Shown here one piece after another: positions 27,083-36,584 of a stretch of 64,000 nucleotides of DNA (positions are counted from its first letter, which is position 1; each line of letters starts with the position of its first letter). The DNA lies in the NCBI GenBank assembly GCA_035457705.1, contig DATIBD010000060.1, forward strand, positions 1 through 64,000, given 5' to 3'. The position numbers were made by a program, and so were the translations under genes. Below the pieces are notes generated by a model. The model was not told where the DNA came from. It was given only the letters and a program-made list of their open reading frames with translations, and made no database searches. The stretch comes from DASPGQ01 sp035457705 (GTDB lineage Bacteria > Acidobacteriota > Vicinamibacteria > Marinacidobacterales > SMYC01).

Positions 27083-28000
27083 ATGAGCGACAAACGTCTC
27101 ACCATGAAGGAAGCCATCGCGCGCTTCGTTGACGACGGCGACGTCGTGGCCGCGGAGGGGTTCACCCACCTCATTCCTTTCGCGGCCGGGCACGAGATCA
27201 TCCGCCAGCGAAAGAAGGACTTGACGCTCTGCCGTCTGACCCCGGATCTGATCTACGACCAGATGGTAGCGGCCGGAGTCGCAAGAAAGCTCGTCTTCGG
27301 GTGGATTGGCAATCCAGGCATAGGCTCGCTTCACGCGATACGGCGGGCTATCGAAAAGGGCATCCCCCTGCCTCTCGAGATCGAGGAATATTCTCACTTC
27401 GGACTTCTTTCGCGCCTGAAGGCCGGAGCCTCGGGGTTGCCCTTCATGCCGCTCGTGGCCTACCACGGCACCGAGCTACCGCAGGTCAACCCCAATATTC
27501 GGCCTGTGACCTGCCCCTTCACCGGAGAAGCTCTGTATGCCGTCCCATCGCTGGCACCCGACGTGACCATCGTCCACGCCCAGCGAGCCGACAAGCAGGG
27601 CAACACCCAGGTCTGGGGTCTTCTCGGCATTCAGAAAGAGGCCGCTTTTGCGGCCAAGAAGGTCATCGTGGTCGTCGAGGAAGTCGTCGACGAAGAGGAC
27701 ATTCGATCGGACCCCAATCGAACGCTCATCCCCGGCATCATCGTGAGTGCCGTCGTCGAGGAGCCCTTCGGCGCGCACCCGAGCTACGTGCAGGGTTACT
27801 ACGACCGGGACAACGACTTCTATGTCACCTGGGACGCATTGAGTCGCACCCAAGAGGGCATCGAGCGCTACCTGGACGAACTGGTCTACGGCGTCGAGGA
27901 TCGGGCGGCCTACGAGCAACGACTGGATCCCGAGCTCAGGGAGCGGCTGAAGCCCTTGCCCTTCCTGTCTCGCGCAGTGAACTATGGGCTCTATCGCTGA
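27083..28000 (+). CDS. CoA-transferase family I, alpha subunit (GctA-like)
   Basis: A 305-residue protein with the alpha-subunit fold of family I CoA-transferases: DGDVVAAEGFTHLIPFAAGHEIIRQ, the central KLVFGWIGNPGIGSLHAIRRAIEKG and APDVTIVHAQRADKQGNTQVWG. The GctA/IpdA branch fits best. With its partner it would move CoA between an acyl-CoA and a carboxylic acid, or act as a hydrolase of ring-cleavage CoA esters (IpdAB). It overlaps the beta gene by 17 bases. Confidence 0.88.
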   Translation: MSDKRLTMKEAIARFVDDGDVVAAEGFTHLIPFAAGHEIIRQRKKDLTLCRLTPDLIYDQMVAAGVARKLVFGWIGNPGIGSLHAIRRAIEKGIPLPLEIEEYSHFGLLSRLKAGASGLPFMPLVAYHGTELPQVNPNIRPVTCPFTGEALYAVPSLAPDVTIVHAQRADKQGNTQVWGLLGIQKEAAFAAKKVIVVVEEVVDEEDIRSDPNRTLIPGIIVSAVVEEPFGAHPSYVQGYYDRDNDFYVTWDALSRTQEGIERYLDELVYGVEDRAAYEQRLDPELRERLKPLPFLSRAVNYGLYR

Positions 28001-28766
28001 GGCGACTCGATCGGAGCTCATGGCCGTCGCCGCCTCGCGAGAGATCTCGGACGGCGACGTCGTCTTCGTCGGGATCGGCCTTCCGAACCTGGCCGTCAAT
28101 CTCGCTCTCCGCACGCACGCGCCCAACGCGCAGCTCGTCTACGAATCCGGTGTCTACGGCTCGCGGCCCAATCGACTCCCGATCTCGATCGGCGACCCTT
28201 GTCTCGTCACCGGATCACTCCAGGTTCTTCCCATGACGGAGACGTTCTGCTACTTCCTTCAGGGCGGCCGTATCGACGTGGGTTTTCTCGGAGCCGCCCA
28301 GATCGATCGCTTCGGGAACCTGAACACCACGGTCATCGGGGATTATCACGCTCCCAAAGTGCGTCTTCCCGGCTCGGGAGGTGCGGCCGAGATCTCCTGG
28401 CTCGCGAAAAACACCATCGTGCTCCTCCCGCAGAAGCGCAGCAAGTTTCCCGAAAAGCTGGACTTTCGCACGAGCGTCGGACACTACGAAGGTGGGGGCT
28501 CCCGCGAAGCTCTCGGCGCCAGGCGGGGAGGGCCCACCCGGGTCATCACCAACCTGGGCGTCTATGGTTTCGAGCCGACAACGCGCGAGATGATCCTCGA
28601 ACAGCTCCATCCGGGGGTCACGCTGGACGAGGCGCGCTCCGAAGTGAGCTGGCCGCTTCGCGTCAAAGAGCCCGTTGTCACGACGAGTCCGCCCGATGAG
28701 AGCATCCTTCGCCTCTTGCGCGAGACTCTGGACCCGAAAGGGATCTATCTGGGGACCACCTCATGA
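27984..28766 (+). CDS. CoA-transferase family I, beta subunit (GctB-like)
   Basis: A 260-residue protein starting SIAEATRSELMAVAASREISDGDVVFVGIGLPNLAVNLALRTHAP. Glu54 in LVYESGV is at the catalytic glutamate position of glutaconate CoA-transferase beta subunits, which forms the acyl-glutamyl and glutamyl-CoA intermediates; IpdB-type hydrolases keep or replace it, so its presence supports transferase activity. Its end overlaps the aminotransferase start (ATGA). Confidence 0.9.
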   Translation: MGSIAEATRSELMAVAASREISDGDVVFVGIGLPNLAVNLALRTHAPNAQLVYESGVYGSRPNRLPISIGDPCLVTGSLQVLPMTETFCYFLQGGRIDVGFLGAAQIDRFGNLNTTVIGDYHAPKVRLPGSGGAAEISWLAKNTIVLLPQKRSKFPEKLDFRTSVGHYEGGGSREALGARRGGPTRVITNLGVYGFEPTTREMILEQLHPGVTLDEARSEVSWPLRVKEPVVTTSPPDESILRLLRETLDPKGIYLGTTS

Positions 28767-29857
28767 AGAACGTGAACCTGCGCATTCCCGGGCCGACGCC
28801 CTGCCCCGACGAGGTGCTCGACGCCCTCTCGCGCCAGATGATGGATTACCGCAGCGCCGAGATGGGCACGCTTCTGTCTGGTGTGCTGTCAAAGCTGTCT
28901 CGTTACCTCGAGACCGAACGAGAAATCGTTCTGCTCTCGGCCAGTGGAACGGGAGGGCTCGAGGCCGCGGTCACGAACTCGCTCAGCCCCGGTGACCGCG
29001 TCGTCGGCGTGAGCGCCGGAGTCTTCGGCGAACGTTTTTGCGCGATCGCGAATGCTTTCGGCGCCGAGGTGCATCGGATGATGGTCGAGTGGGGCAAGGT
29101 AGCGGAGCCCGACGAGCTGCGTGCCATGCTCGGTCGGGTGAACGATGTCCGCGCCGTTCTCCTAACGCACAACGAGACGTCGACGGGAATCGCCCACCCC
29201 ATCGAGGAGCTCATTGAAGTCGTCCGGAGCGAAAGTGATGCTCTCGTCATCGTGGACGCGATATCGAGTCTCGGAGCGATGCCGCTTCCCATCGACGCGC
29301 TCGACATCGATCTCGTCATCACCGGATCTCAAAAGGCCTGGGGTGTGCCGCCGGGCATGAGTCTTCTCTTCGTGTCGGATAGGATGTTCGACGCGGCGGA
29401 GAAGGCTTCGATGCCGCGCTTCTACTTCGATCTCGAGCGCTATCGCCAGGCGCGCGAGCGGGGGACGTTTCCATTTACCCCGACTCTTCCGATCGTGTTC
29501 GCTCTCGACCGCGCGCTCGATCTGATGCTCGAGGAAACGAGGGAGAAGATCTTCGCGCGACATCGCAACGTCGCGCGGGTGACGCGAGACGGCTTGAAGG
29601 CATTGGGGCTCCCGCTCTTCGCCGACGAACGGCATGCGTCGTCCACGGTCACCGCGTTCCGCGTGCCCGAGGGCGTCGCCGAGCCGGCGCTCGTGGAGCG
29701 CTTGCGCACGAGCTACGAGACCATCCTGGCCCGCGGGCAGGAGCGACTCCGGGGCGAGATCCTGAGGCTCGGCCATCTCGGTTTCGTGCAAGCCCGGGAC
29801 GTCGAAAACGCGTTGCGAGCACTGGAAAACGCTCTTCGCGATATTCGGACGCTTTGA
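28763..29857 (+). CDS. class V aminotransferase (alanine-glyoxylate/serine-pyruvate type)
   Basis: A 364-residue PLP enzyme. It opens with NLRIPGPTPCPDEV, as in alanine-glyoxylate aminotransferases, has SGTGGLEAAVTN for phosphate binding, VIVDAISSLGAMPL with the Asp that contacts the pyridine nitrogen, and Lys191 in GSQKAWGVPPG as the Schiff-base lysine. The likely reaction is transfer between a small 2-oxo acid and an amino acid. It is translationally coupled to the CoA-transferase beta gene. Confidence 0.91.
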   Translation: MKNVNLRIPGPTPCPDEVLDALSRQMMDYRSAEMGTLLSGVLSKLSRYLETEREIVLLSASGTGGLEAAVTNSLSPGDRVVGVSAGVFGERFCAIANAFGAEVHRMMVEWGKVAEPDELRAMLGRVNDVRAVLLTHNETSTGIAHPIEELIEVVRSESDALVIVDAISSLGAMPLPIDALDIDLVITGSQKAWGVPPGMSLLFVSDRMFDAAEKASMPRFYFDLERYRQARERGTFPFTPTLPIVFALDRALDLMLEETREKIFARHRNVARVTRDGLKALGLPLFADERHASSTVTAFRVPEGVAEPALVERLRTSYETILARGQERLRGEILRLGHLGFVQARDVENALRALENALRDIRTL

Positions 29858-31215
29858 GCATTCGCTCTCTTCGCTCCGAGTGGGGCCCGATGCTGCGCCT
29901 CGCCGCTCCCGTCGTGGTCGCCGAGCTGGGCTGGACCGCGATGGGCACCGTGGACACGCTCATGGTCGGCCGTCTCAGCGCCGAGGCTATTGGCGCGGTA
30001 GCGCTCGGTACTGCGGTCTTTCTCGGGATCACGATCTTCGGGATGGGGCTCCTGCTCGGCCTCGACACGATGATCTCCCAGGCTCACGGAGCCGGTCGGC
30101 TCGACGAGTGTCGACGATCGTTTCTCCATGGGGTTTACGCAGCGTGCCTGCTCACGCTTCCCCTGACGGCCGTGCTCCAGGGAGTCGTGCGGTTACTTCC
30201 TCGTTTGGGCATCCATCCCGACGTGCTTGCGCTCACCATTCCCTATCTACAGCCCGTCGTCTATAGCCTTCTGCCGCTGCTTCTCTATTCCGCTTCGCGT
30301 CGATTTCTCCAGGCCACGGGCCATGAGACCGCGGTCATGGTGATTCTCATTGCCGCGAACGCGATCAACGCGCTGACCAACTGGGTGCTCGTCTTCGGGA
30401 ACCTGGGGCTCCCGCGACTCGGAGTCGTGGGAGCGGGTTGGGCCACGTTCGTGTCCCGGGTCTTCATGGCGCTAGCCATGATCGGATGGGTTCTTTTGCA
30501 TCAGGGGAAAGAGCTCCGCAGAACGTCTTTCGCTCCCGAGTGGGTGCGTTTCCGACGTTTGTTCGATCTGGGAGTCCCCGCGGCCTTTCAGATCACTCTC
30601 GAGCTCGGCCTCTTCGCCGTGGCGACCGGCCTCGCGGGCCGGCTCGATCCCGCCTCGCTCGCCGCGCATCAGGTTGCCATCACCGTGGCCTCGACGACGT
30701 TCATGGTTCCGCTCGGTGTTTCCTCGGCGGCCGCGGTTCGTGTGGGGCGCGCCGTTGGCCGGCACGACCCCGAGGCAATCGCTCGCTCCGGCTGGACCGC
30801 GATTCTTCTCGGCGTCTCGTTCATGGCGACGGCGATGCTCACCCTGTTGCTCGTGCCGCGACATATCATCGGCCTATTCACCGCCGATGGCGACGTCCTC
30901 TCCGTTGGTATCTCGCTGCTCCGGGTGGCCGCGTTCTTCCAGCTCTTCGATGGACTTCAGGTGGTTACCATCGGAGTGCTTCGAGGCCTCGGAGACACAC
31001 GAACTCCCATGTTCGCTTCCCTGGCCGGCTATTGGATTCTGGGTCTTCCGGTGGGATACACGCTCACGTTCACTTTGGATCGCGGCGTATCGGGACTCTG
31101 GGTAGGCATGCTCGTCGGTCTCGCGAGCGTCGGAGCCGTCCTCCTCGCGGTTTGGGTGCGCCGGCTTCGCAAGCTGGCCTCGAGCTCCCGGCCGCGATTT
31201 GGCGAATCGACGTAG
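29854..31215 (+). CDS. MATE-family efflux transporter
   Basis: A 453-residue protein with twelve predicted transmembrane helices. Typical MATE features are LAAPVVVAELGWTAMGTVDTLMVGRLSAEAIGAVALGTAVF near the N-terminus, RFLQATGHETAVMVILIAANAINALTNWVLVFG in the first half and RVGRAVGRHDPEAIARSG with QVVTIGVLRGLGDTRTPM in the second. It would exchange Na+ or H+ for organic cations or metabolites. The TTG at 29854 overlaps the aminotransferase stop; an ATG at 29890 is an alternative. Confidence 0.92.
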   Translation: MSIRSLRSEWGPMLRLAAPVVVAELGWTAMGTVDTLMVGRLSAEAIGAVALGTAVFLGITIFGMGLLLGLDTMISQAHGAGRLDECRRSFLHGVYAACLLTLPLTAVLQGVVRLLPRLGIHPDVLALTIPYLQPVVYSLLPLLLYSASRRFLQATGHETAVMVILIAANAINALTNWVLVFGNLGLPRLGVVGAGWATFVSRVFMALAMIGWVLLHQGKELRRTSFAPEWVRFRRLFDLGVPAAFQITLELGLFAVATGLAGRLDPASLAAHQVAITVASTTFMVPLGVSSAAAVRVGRAVGRHDPEAIARSGWTAILLGVSFMATAMLTLLLVPRHIIGLFTADGDVLSVGISLLRVAAFFQLFDGLQVVTIGVLRGLGDTRTPMFASLAGYWILGLPVGYTLTFTLDRGVSGLWVGMLVGLASVGAVLLAVWVRRLRKLASSSRPRFGEST

Positions 31216-31217
31216 AG

Positions 31218-31278
31218 AAAAAAAGGGGCGAGGCCGTCCCCCAACCATGGACAAAATCGTCCATTTCGGCCTCGCCCC
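31218..31278 (-). terminator. intrinsic terminator for leftward transcripts
   Basis: GGGGCGAGGCC and GGCCTCGCCCC form an 11-base perfect stem, and the centre holds a second hairpin (ATGGAC/GTCCAT). On the minus strand the stem is followed by CCTTTTTTTCTC, a classic T run. The plus strand has no T run, so it should stop transcription coming from the IS110 remnant. Confidence 0.65.
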
Positions 31279-31380
31279 ACCGAACCGTTCCGAAACAGCT
31301 GCTCCAAGAACCGTTCTGAATCGAAACGCCGGTCCCGTAAAAGACGAGCAATTAAAGCTAATTGCAAACGCCTTGCCACC

Positions 31381-31491
31381 AGCAGGCTGATGAAAAAGTA
31401 CGGTCCAAGCCTGCGCGAGCGGAGCGAGCCCGGCGCAATCGTCCGCCGTGGCGGCACGATCCATTACGGGTCCCGCCACGGCATTGAGTAC
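31381..31491 (+). repeat. dispersed hairpin repeat, copy B
   Basis: Hairpin 1 has arms GCAGGCT and AGCCTGC around TGATGAAAAAGTACGG-type loop sequence, followed by GCGAGCGGAGCGAGCCCGGC. Hairpin 2 has arms GTGGCGG and CCGCCAC. It ends ATTGAGTACT beside the truncated transposase gene. The pair GGCT/AGCC replaces GGGT/ACCC of the 51 kb copies. Confidence 0.85.
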
Positions 31492-32063
31492 TAAAAAGAA
31501 ACACAAGCGGAGGCCGGATGAGCGAGAGGTTCCAAGGTGACGGAGAAACCGAGATGTTGGAGTCTCCGCACCATCTTGGCAGTCAGTCGTTCTTTGTCAC
31601 GGCGATAGAAGTAGCCGGCGCCGAGGTCTCGGTAAGGCGTGCCTTGTTTCAAGATGTGATAGGCGACGGTGAGGATGGAAGAGGCGACCGCGAGGAGAGC
31701 TTTTCGAGGACCTCGGCGGGACTTGAGGCGGAAAAACTGAGCTCGAAGGTAACTGTCGTGCTTGCGCGTGGCCGCCCAGGCGGCTTGAACGAGAGCGGTT
31801 TTGAGCCAAGGGGCGCCATGTCGGCTCTTTTGAGGACGGCGCTTGCCAGCGCTCTCATGAAGCCCGGGGCACAGACCTGCCCAGGAACGAAGATGCCCGG
31901 CGGTGGGAAAAACGGCCATGTCCGATCCGATCTCGGCGATCAAGATCGCGGCGAATTTGCGCGTCTCGCGGAGCACTCTGCGCTTCGAGGCGATGCGAAC
32001 GCACGCCGTGATCGTCTTTTGGTGAACATCGAGTCCAGCGCATCGAGGGTAGAGAACCTTCAT
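31491..32063 (-). pseudogene. IS110-family transposase with internal deletion
   Basis: A 190-residue frame joins two ends of an IS110-type transposase. Residues 1-36 are the start of the RuvC-like DEDD domain (AGLDVHQKTITACVRI, Asp12). Residues about 38-180 are the C-terminal Tnp_IS116/IS110 domain (IGSDMAVFPTAGHLRSWAGLCPGLHESAGKRR with candidate catalytic Ser71, PWLKTALVQAAWAA, LLAVASSILTVAYHILKQG, DLGAGYFYRRD). Intact family members are about 330-420 residues, so about 200 central residues are lost, in frame, at ETRKFAAIL. It cannot form the DEDD site and is inactive. The last codons read into repeat copy B. Confidence 0.85.
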
Positions 32064-32319
32064 CCAAGCCTCCTTTCCAACAAGGCGCCGGCTTGGAGCC
32101 CACGAAATCGTAGTCTAAAAGACGCGTTTACCTGCCCGACGGACAGGATGACAGCAATTTGGCGTGCGCGCGGGACTCCGAGTCAAACTAGAGAACGGGC
32201 TGCTCGCACCACTGTGCAACCGACTTCTGCGCCGACGCCATCCCGAACTCTATATCGTTTCATCCTTCGGAGTGGCCACACGGCCATGAATAACTAGAGA
32301 GAGGGTGGTGAGCGGACTT

Positions 32320-33105
32320 CTATCGGTGAGACATGGAGTAGGCGTCCGCCTCGATCTCGTGGGGCCGCCTGTCGTGAGCCGGCCACCCCGAGACGAAAGC
32401 GGGAACCCCGGAGGCGAAGGCGAGCCAGTTCACGCGAAAGATGCCGAAATGTCGTTCGTCGATGGATGAGCCTCGCTCAGCCTGCAGGCTGTGTACGAGC
32501 TCGTGCCCCCAGACGTTTGGTTCGTCGTAGTCGGCCTCCCGTATCCAAACCACACCCGGAACGTAGAATCCACGCGTCGCTCCGGTGTCGCCGACGTTCT
32601 CGAAGACGAGGCTTCCGCTGAGAAGCGACCGAGAGGCGTCGAGGTGATAAGGATCACGAGCGAGCAGGTAATAAGTGGAAAAGGCGGCGTTGATTGCGTC
32701 GATCTCGATGTCGGGCTCGTCCAACCACTCGATATGGACGAAGGAGTAGGTCAGCTCCCAATGAGTCAGGAGGGTTCGATCGAACACAGGCTTTCCGTCG
32801 AGCGATCGCTTCGTGGTGAGCGCCGACTTTTGCGCGAGCGCCTTGCCCACGAGCGCCCAATCCGGGTTGCGCCCGGTGATGCAGTAGCCCGTGTGGGCGA
32901 TGGCACCCGAGACCGCTCCGTCGGCGAGCGCGGTCTTGATCGCGCGGCTGGGTGATTCTCCGTGAAGGACCTGTCCGAAAAAACTAACGGCGACGTTGAA
33001 TCCGACTTGCCCGACGATGAGCTTCGGGTCCGTCCACTGGGCTTCGACGCTCCGTCCCGAGGTCAACAAGACGACCGCCAGCATCCCGATCGGTCGGCAT
33101 CTCAT
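32320..33105 (-). CDS. exported protein of unknown function with HExxH motif
   Basis: A 261-residue protein with a signal peptide (MRCRPIGMLAVVLLTSGRSVEA). Features are VGFNVAVSFFGQVLHGESPSRAIKTALADGAVSGAIAHTGYCITGRNP, which includes a hydrophobic amphipathic stretch, and WGHELVHSLQAERGSS with HELVH at 201-205 and the downstream acidic segment HEIEADAYSMSHR. HELVHxxQ and a distant E-A-D-x-Y are common in putative secreted zinc peptidase-like proteins, but no proteolysis is shown. I start it at ATG 33105; the frame continues upstream only as antisense to hutH. It is not a family I can name. Confidence 0.65.
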   Translation of the reverse strand: MRCRPIGMLAVVLLTSGRSVEAQWTDPKLIVGQVGFNVAVSFFGQVLHGESPSRAIKTALADGAVSGAIAHTGYCITGRNPDWALVGKALAQKSALTTKRSLDGKPVFDRTLLTHWELTYSFVHIEWLDEPDIEIDAINAAFSTYYLLARDPYHLDASRSLLSGSLVFENVGDTGATRGFYVPGVVWIREADYDEPNVWGHELVHSLQAERGSSIDERHFGIFRVNWLAFASGVPAFVSGWPAHDRRPHEIEADAYSMSHR

Positions 33106-33303
33106 GTTTCTTCCACTACGCAAGTTCGCTGCCACCTCGACGAAGCGACGGAAAGTACCATGAACCAGTGAGTTAGAAATAACGCCCGAATCCCACCCGT
33201 GGGGGAATGCCCCTATCTCCTCGCTCGACTGCGTAAGTTTGCGCGGACGCGGTCCCGGCCTCGATAGTGTTTCCCCCGTCGACTCGAGTTCGGGGTTAAG
33301 ATC

Positions 33304-34836
33304 GTGACGATGTCTCTCGCGCTCGATGGCCGGAGCTTGACGCTCGATGAGATTCAGAACGTTTCGTTCGGCAGCACCGAGGTGACGCTTTCGCCGGACG
33401 CCCGCTCGCGGGTGCGTGCCTCGCGCGAGGTCGTCGAGCAGATCTTGCGCAGCGAGAACGTCGTGTACGGCATCAACACCGGTTTCGGGAATTTCCGTAA
33501 CGTAGTCATCCCTAGGAAAGACCTCGACGAGCTGCAGCTCAATTTGGTGCGAAGCCACGCGGCCGGAGTGGGAGAGGCCTTCCCCGAAAGTGTGGTTCGG
33601 ACGATTCTTCTGCTGCGGGTGAACACGCTCGCGGCAGGCTTCTCCGGTATCGACCCGGAAACGCTCGACGCCCTCATCGCGATGTTGAACCGGTCGGTTC
33701 ATCCGATCGTCCCCCAGAAGGGATCGGTGGGCGCAAGCGGTGACCTTGCTCCTCTCGCTCACGTCGCGCTCACGCTCGTCGGAGAAGGCGAAGCGATTTT
33801 CGACGGAGAGCGACTTCCGAGCGCCGAAGCCCTCCGCCGAGCGGGGCTCTCCCCGGTGAGGCTTCACCCGAAGGACGGGCTCGCACTCATCAATGGGACG
33901 CAGGTCATCACCGCCCTCCTCGCCCATGCCGTCCTGCTCGCCCGGCGACTCGTTCGTAGCGCTGACGTCGTGGGGGCCCTCACCCTCGACACGTTGCTCG
34001 GAACCGACGTGGCATTCGATCCCAGAATCCACGAAGCGCGGCCGCACTCGGGACAGCGGACGACGGCGGAGAATTTGAGACGGCTCCTCGATGGCAGCGC
34101 CCTGAGAAAGTCGCACGAAAGCTGCGATCGGGTGCAGGACAGCTATTCGCTTCGCTGCATGCCGCAGATTCATGGCGCGGTTCGAGACGCGCTCGATTAC
34201 GTGGAGGGTGTCCTGAACATCGAGATGAACAGCGCGACGGACAACCCCATGATCTTCGTGGAAACGAAGGAGGTCCTCTCCGGGGGCAACTTTCACGGTC
34301 AGCCGGTGGCGCTCGCCTCGGACTTCCTCACGATAGCCCTCGCCGAGCTCGGCGTGGTCAGCGAGCGCAGGACGGAGAGACTGGTGAATCCCGCGCTTTC
34401 GGAGCTCCCGGCATTTCTCGTGAAGGAAGGCGGACTGAACTCAGGGTTCATGATCCTCCAGGTTGCGGCGGCCGCGCTCGCCTCCGAGAACAAAGTTCTG
34501 TCCCATCCCGCGAGTGTGGACAGCATTCCCACATCGGCGAATCAGGAAGATCACGTCAGTATGGGGGTCACGGCGGCGAGAAAGACCAACGAGGTGGCAA
34601 ACAATCTCGCGAACATCCTGGCGATCGAGCTTTTGGCCGCGGCCCAGGCTCTCGACCTGAGGCGTCCTTTGACGACCTCCCCGGCGCTCGAGGCAGTGCA
34701 CGCTCGGCTTCGGGAGAGAGTTCCCCACTACGACCGCGACCGGCCTCACCACCCCGACGTTCGGGAATCGACGCATCTCATCGAGTCGGGAGCCATCGTC
34801 GAAGCGGCTTCTTCGCACATTGGAGAGTTACGCTAA
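33304..34836 (+). CDS. hutH: histidine ammonia-lyase HutH
   Basis: A 510-residue enzyme that converts L-histidine to urocanate and ammonia. The Ala144-Ser145-Gly146 triad in GSVGASGDLAPLAH cyclises to the MIO cofactor. Further family blocks are YGINTGFGNFRNVVIP, DGLALINGTQVITALL, QDSYSLRCMPQIHGAVRDAL, ATDNPMIF and TSANQEDHVSMG. Start GTG 33304 or ATG 33310 differ by two codons. It begins a four-gene hut run; length is normal. Confidence 0.97.
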   Translation: MTMSLALDGRSLTLDEIQNVSFGSTEVTLSPDARSRVRASREVVEQILRSENVVYGINTGFGNFRNVVIPRKDLDELQLNLVRSHAAGVGEAFPESVVRTILLLRVNTLAAGFSGIDPETLDALIAMLNRSVHPIVPQKGSVGASGDLAPLAHVALTLVGEGEAIFDGERLPSAEALRRAGLSPVRLHPKDGLALINGTQVITALLAHAVLLARRLVRSADVVGALTLDTLLGTDVAFDPRIHEARPHSGQRTTAENLRRLLDGSALRKSHESCDRVQDSYSLRCMPQIHGAVRDALDYVEGVLNIEMNSATDNPMIFVETKEVLSGGNFHGQPVALASDFLTIALAELGVVSERRTERLVNPALSELPAFLVKEGGLNSGFMILQVAAAALASENKVLSHPASVDSIPTSANQEDHVSMGVTAARKTNEVANNLANILAIELLAAAQALDLRRPLTTSPALEAVHARLRERVPHYDRDRPHHPDVRESTHLIESGAIVEAASSHIGELR

Positions 34837-34928
34837 GTTTGATGGACGCTTCCGTTGCAGCCATCGCGTGGCCCGTAGGCTCGAAATTTCTTCGGGCATC
34901 GAGCCTTCGACGGAAAGGAGATTAGACC

Positions 34929-36578
34929 ATGCCGGCATCGACGCGAGTCGTTCGCGCCCCTCGGGGAACGAAGCTCAGCTGCAAGGCCTGGCCTCAGGAG
35001 GCCGCGTATCGGATGATCCAGAACAACCTCGATTCCGAAGTCGCCGAACGGCCCGAGGAGCTCGTCGTCTACGGGGGTACGGGCAAGGCGGCGCGAAGTT
35101 GGGAAGACTTCGACCGCATCCTGAGCGCACTCAGAGATCTCGAATCGGACGAGACGCTTCTAGTTCAGTCCGGGCGACCCGTTGGGGTTGCCGCCACGCA
35201 CCCCGACGCCCCCCGGGTTCTCATCGCGAACTCGTTGCTGGTTCCTCACTGGGCGACCTGGGAGGAGTTCCGCAGGCTCGAAGCTCTGGGGCTCACCATG
35301 TTCGGCCAGATGACGGCGGGAAGCTGGATCTACATTGGAACGCAGGGAATTCTCCAGGGCACCTACGAGACGTTCGGAGCCTGTGCCCGCGAACGTTTTG
35401 GCGGCAGCTTGAGGGGAAAGCTCGTTGTTTCCGGAGGACTCGGAGGAATGGGCGGCGCCCAACCACTCGCAGTGACGATGAACGAGGGCGTTTGTCTCGT
35501 CGCCGAGGTCGACGCCAATCGCATGGAGCGCCGTCTCGCCACGCGTTACCTCGACCGGGGGACGAGCGACCTCGATGAAGCGCTCGGCTGGTGCAGCGAT
35601 GCGATGAAGAGCGGGACGCCCTTGTCCGTCGGCTTTCGGGGGAATGCTGCCGACCTCCTGCGTGAGCTCATCGAGCGTGACCTGGTTCCCGACGTACTCA
35701 CCGATCAGACGTCGGCTCACGACGAGCTCAACGGCTACGTCCCCAACCGAATGAGCTACGAGCGAGCTCTCGAGCTGCGCCGTAAGGAGCCCGAGCGCTA
35801 CGTCTCCGAATCGCTTCGCACGATGGGAGAGCACGTGCGCTCGATGCTGGAGCTGCAGAGGCGTGGTGCGAGAACGTTCGACTACGGGAACAACCTCAGG
35901 GGCCAGGCGCTGAAGGCCGGTGTGGCCAACGCCCTCGACATCGTGGGGTTCGTCCCCGCCTTCATTCGGCCGCTCTTTTGTGAGGGCTCGGGTCCTTTTC
36001 GCTGGGTCGCGCTCTCGGGAGATCCGGGGGACATCGCCGTCACCGATGAGGCCGTGCTGTCGACGTTCCCGGAGAACGAACATCTGTCGAGATGGATCCG
36101 TCTCGCTCGAGAGAGGGTTCACTTTCAGGGGCTACCGGCCCGGATTTGCTGGCTCTCCTACGGTGAGCGCGCGAAGTTGGGTCTCGTCTTCAACGCGCTC
36201 GTGGCCCGGGGCGAGCTCAAGGCTCCCATCGTCATCGGTCGCGACCATCTCGACTGTGGCTCGGTCGCCTCTCCGTATCGCGAGACCGAAGGGATGAAAG
36301 ATGGCTCGGACGCCATTGCCGACTGGCCGATCCTGAACGCCCTCCTCAATACAGCCTGCGGCGCGACCTGGGTGAGCGTGCATCACGGAGGAGGTGTCGG
36401 CATCGGCTATGCGCTTCACGCGGGTCAGGTCATCGTCGCCGACGGAACCGAGGCGGCGGCTCGGCGGCTCGAGCGCGTTCTGACCGCCGATCCAGCGATG
36501 GGGATCTTCCGCCACGCCGATGCCGGCTACGAGCGAGCGATCGAGGTGGCACGTGAGCGCGCCGTGAAGCTCGTCTAG
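34929..36578 (+). CDS. hutU: urocanate hydratase HutU
   Basis: A 549-residue NAD-dependent enzyme for step two of histidine breakdown, adding water to urocanate to give imidazolonepropionate. Recognised blocks are YGGTGKAARSWEDFDRIL, QSGRPVGVAATHPDAPRVLIANS, MTAGSWIYIGTQGILQGTYETF, VSGGLGGMGGAQPLA, LTDQTSAHDELNGY, and PARICWLSYGER containing the active-site Cys. An AAGGAG site precedes the ATG. It follows hutH by 92 bases. Confidence 0.97.
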   Translation: MPASTRVVRAPRGTKLSCKAWPQEAAYRMIQNNLDSEVAERPEELVVYGGTGKAARSWEDFDRILSALRDLESDETLLVQSGRPVGVAATHPDAPRVLIANSLLVPHWATWEEFRRLEALGLTMFGQMTAGSWIYIGTQGILQGTYETFGACARERFGGSLRGKLVVSGGLGGMGGAQPLAVTMNEGVCLVAEVDANRMERRLATRYLDRGTSDLDEALGWCSDAMKSGTPLSVGFRGNAADLLRELIERDLVPDVLTDQTSAHDELNGYVPNRMSYERALELRRKEPERYVSESLRTMGEHVRSMLELQRRGARTFDYGNNLRGQALKAGVANALDIVGFVPAFIRPLFCEGSGPFRWVALSGDPGDIAVTDEAVLSTFPENEHLSRWIRLARERVHFQGLPARICWLSYGERAKLGLVFNALVARGELKAPIVIGRDHLDCGSVASPYRETEGMKDGSDAIADWPILNALLNTACGATWVSVHHGGGVGIGYALHAGQVIVADGTEAAARRLERVLTADPAMGIFRHADAGYERAIEVARERAVKLV

Positions 36579-36584
36579 CTCTCT

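Noticed and set aside
33106..34296. upstream extension of the minus-strand frame that ends at 32320
   Set aside because: The extension is antisense to hutH and has no motif; the real gene begins at the ATG at 33105 where a signal peptide appears.
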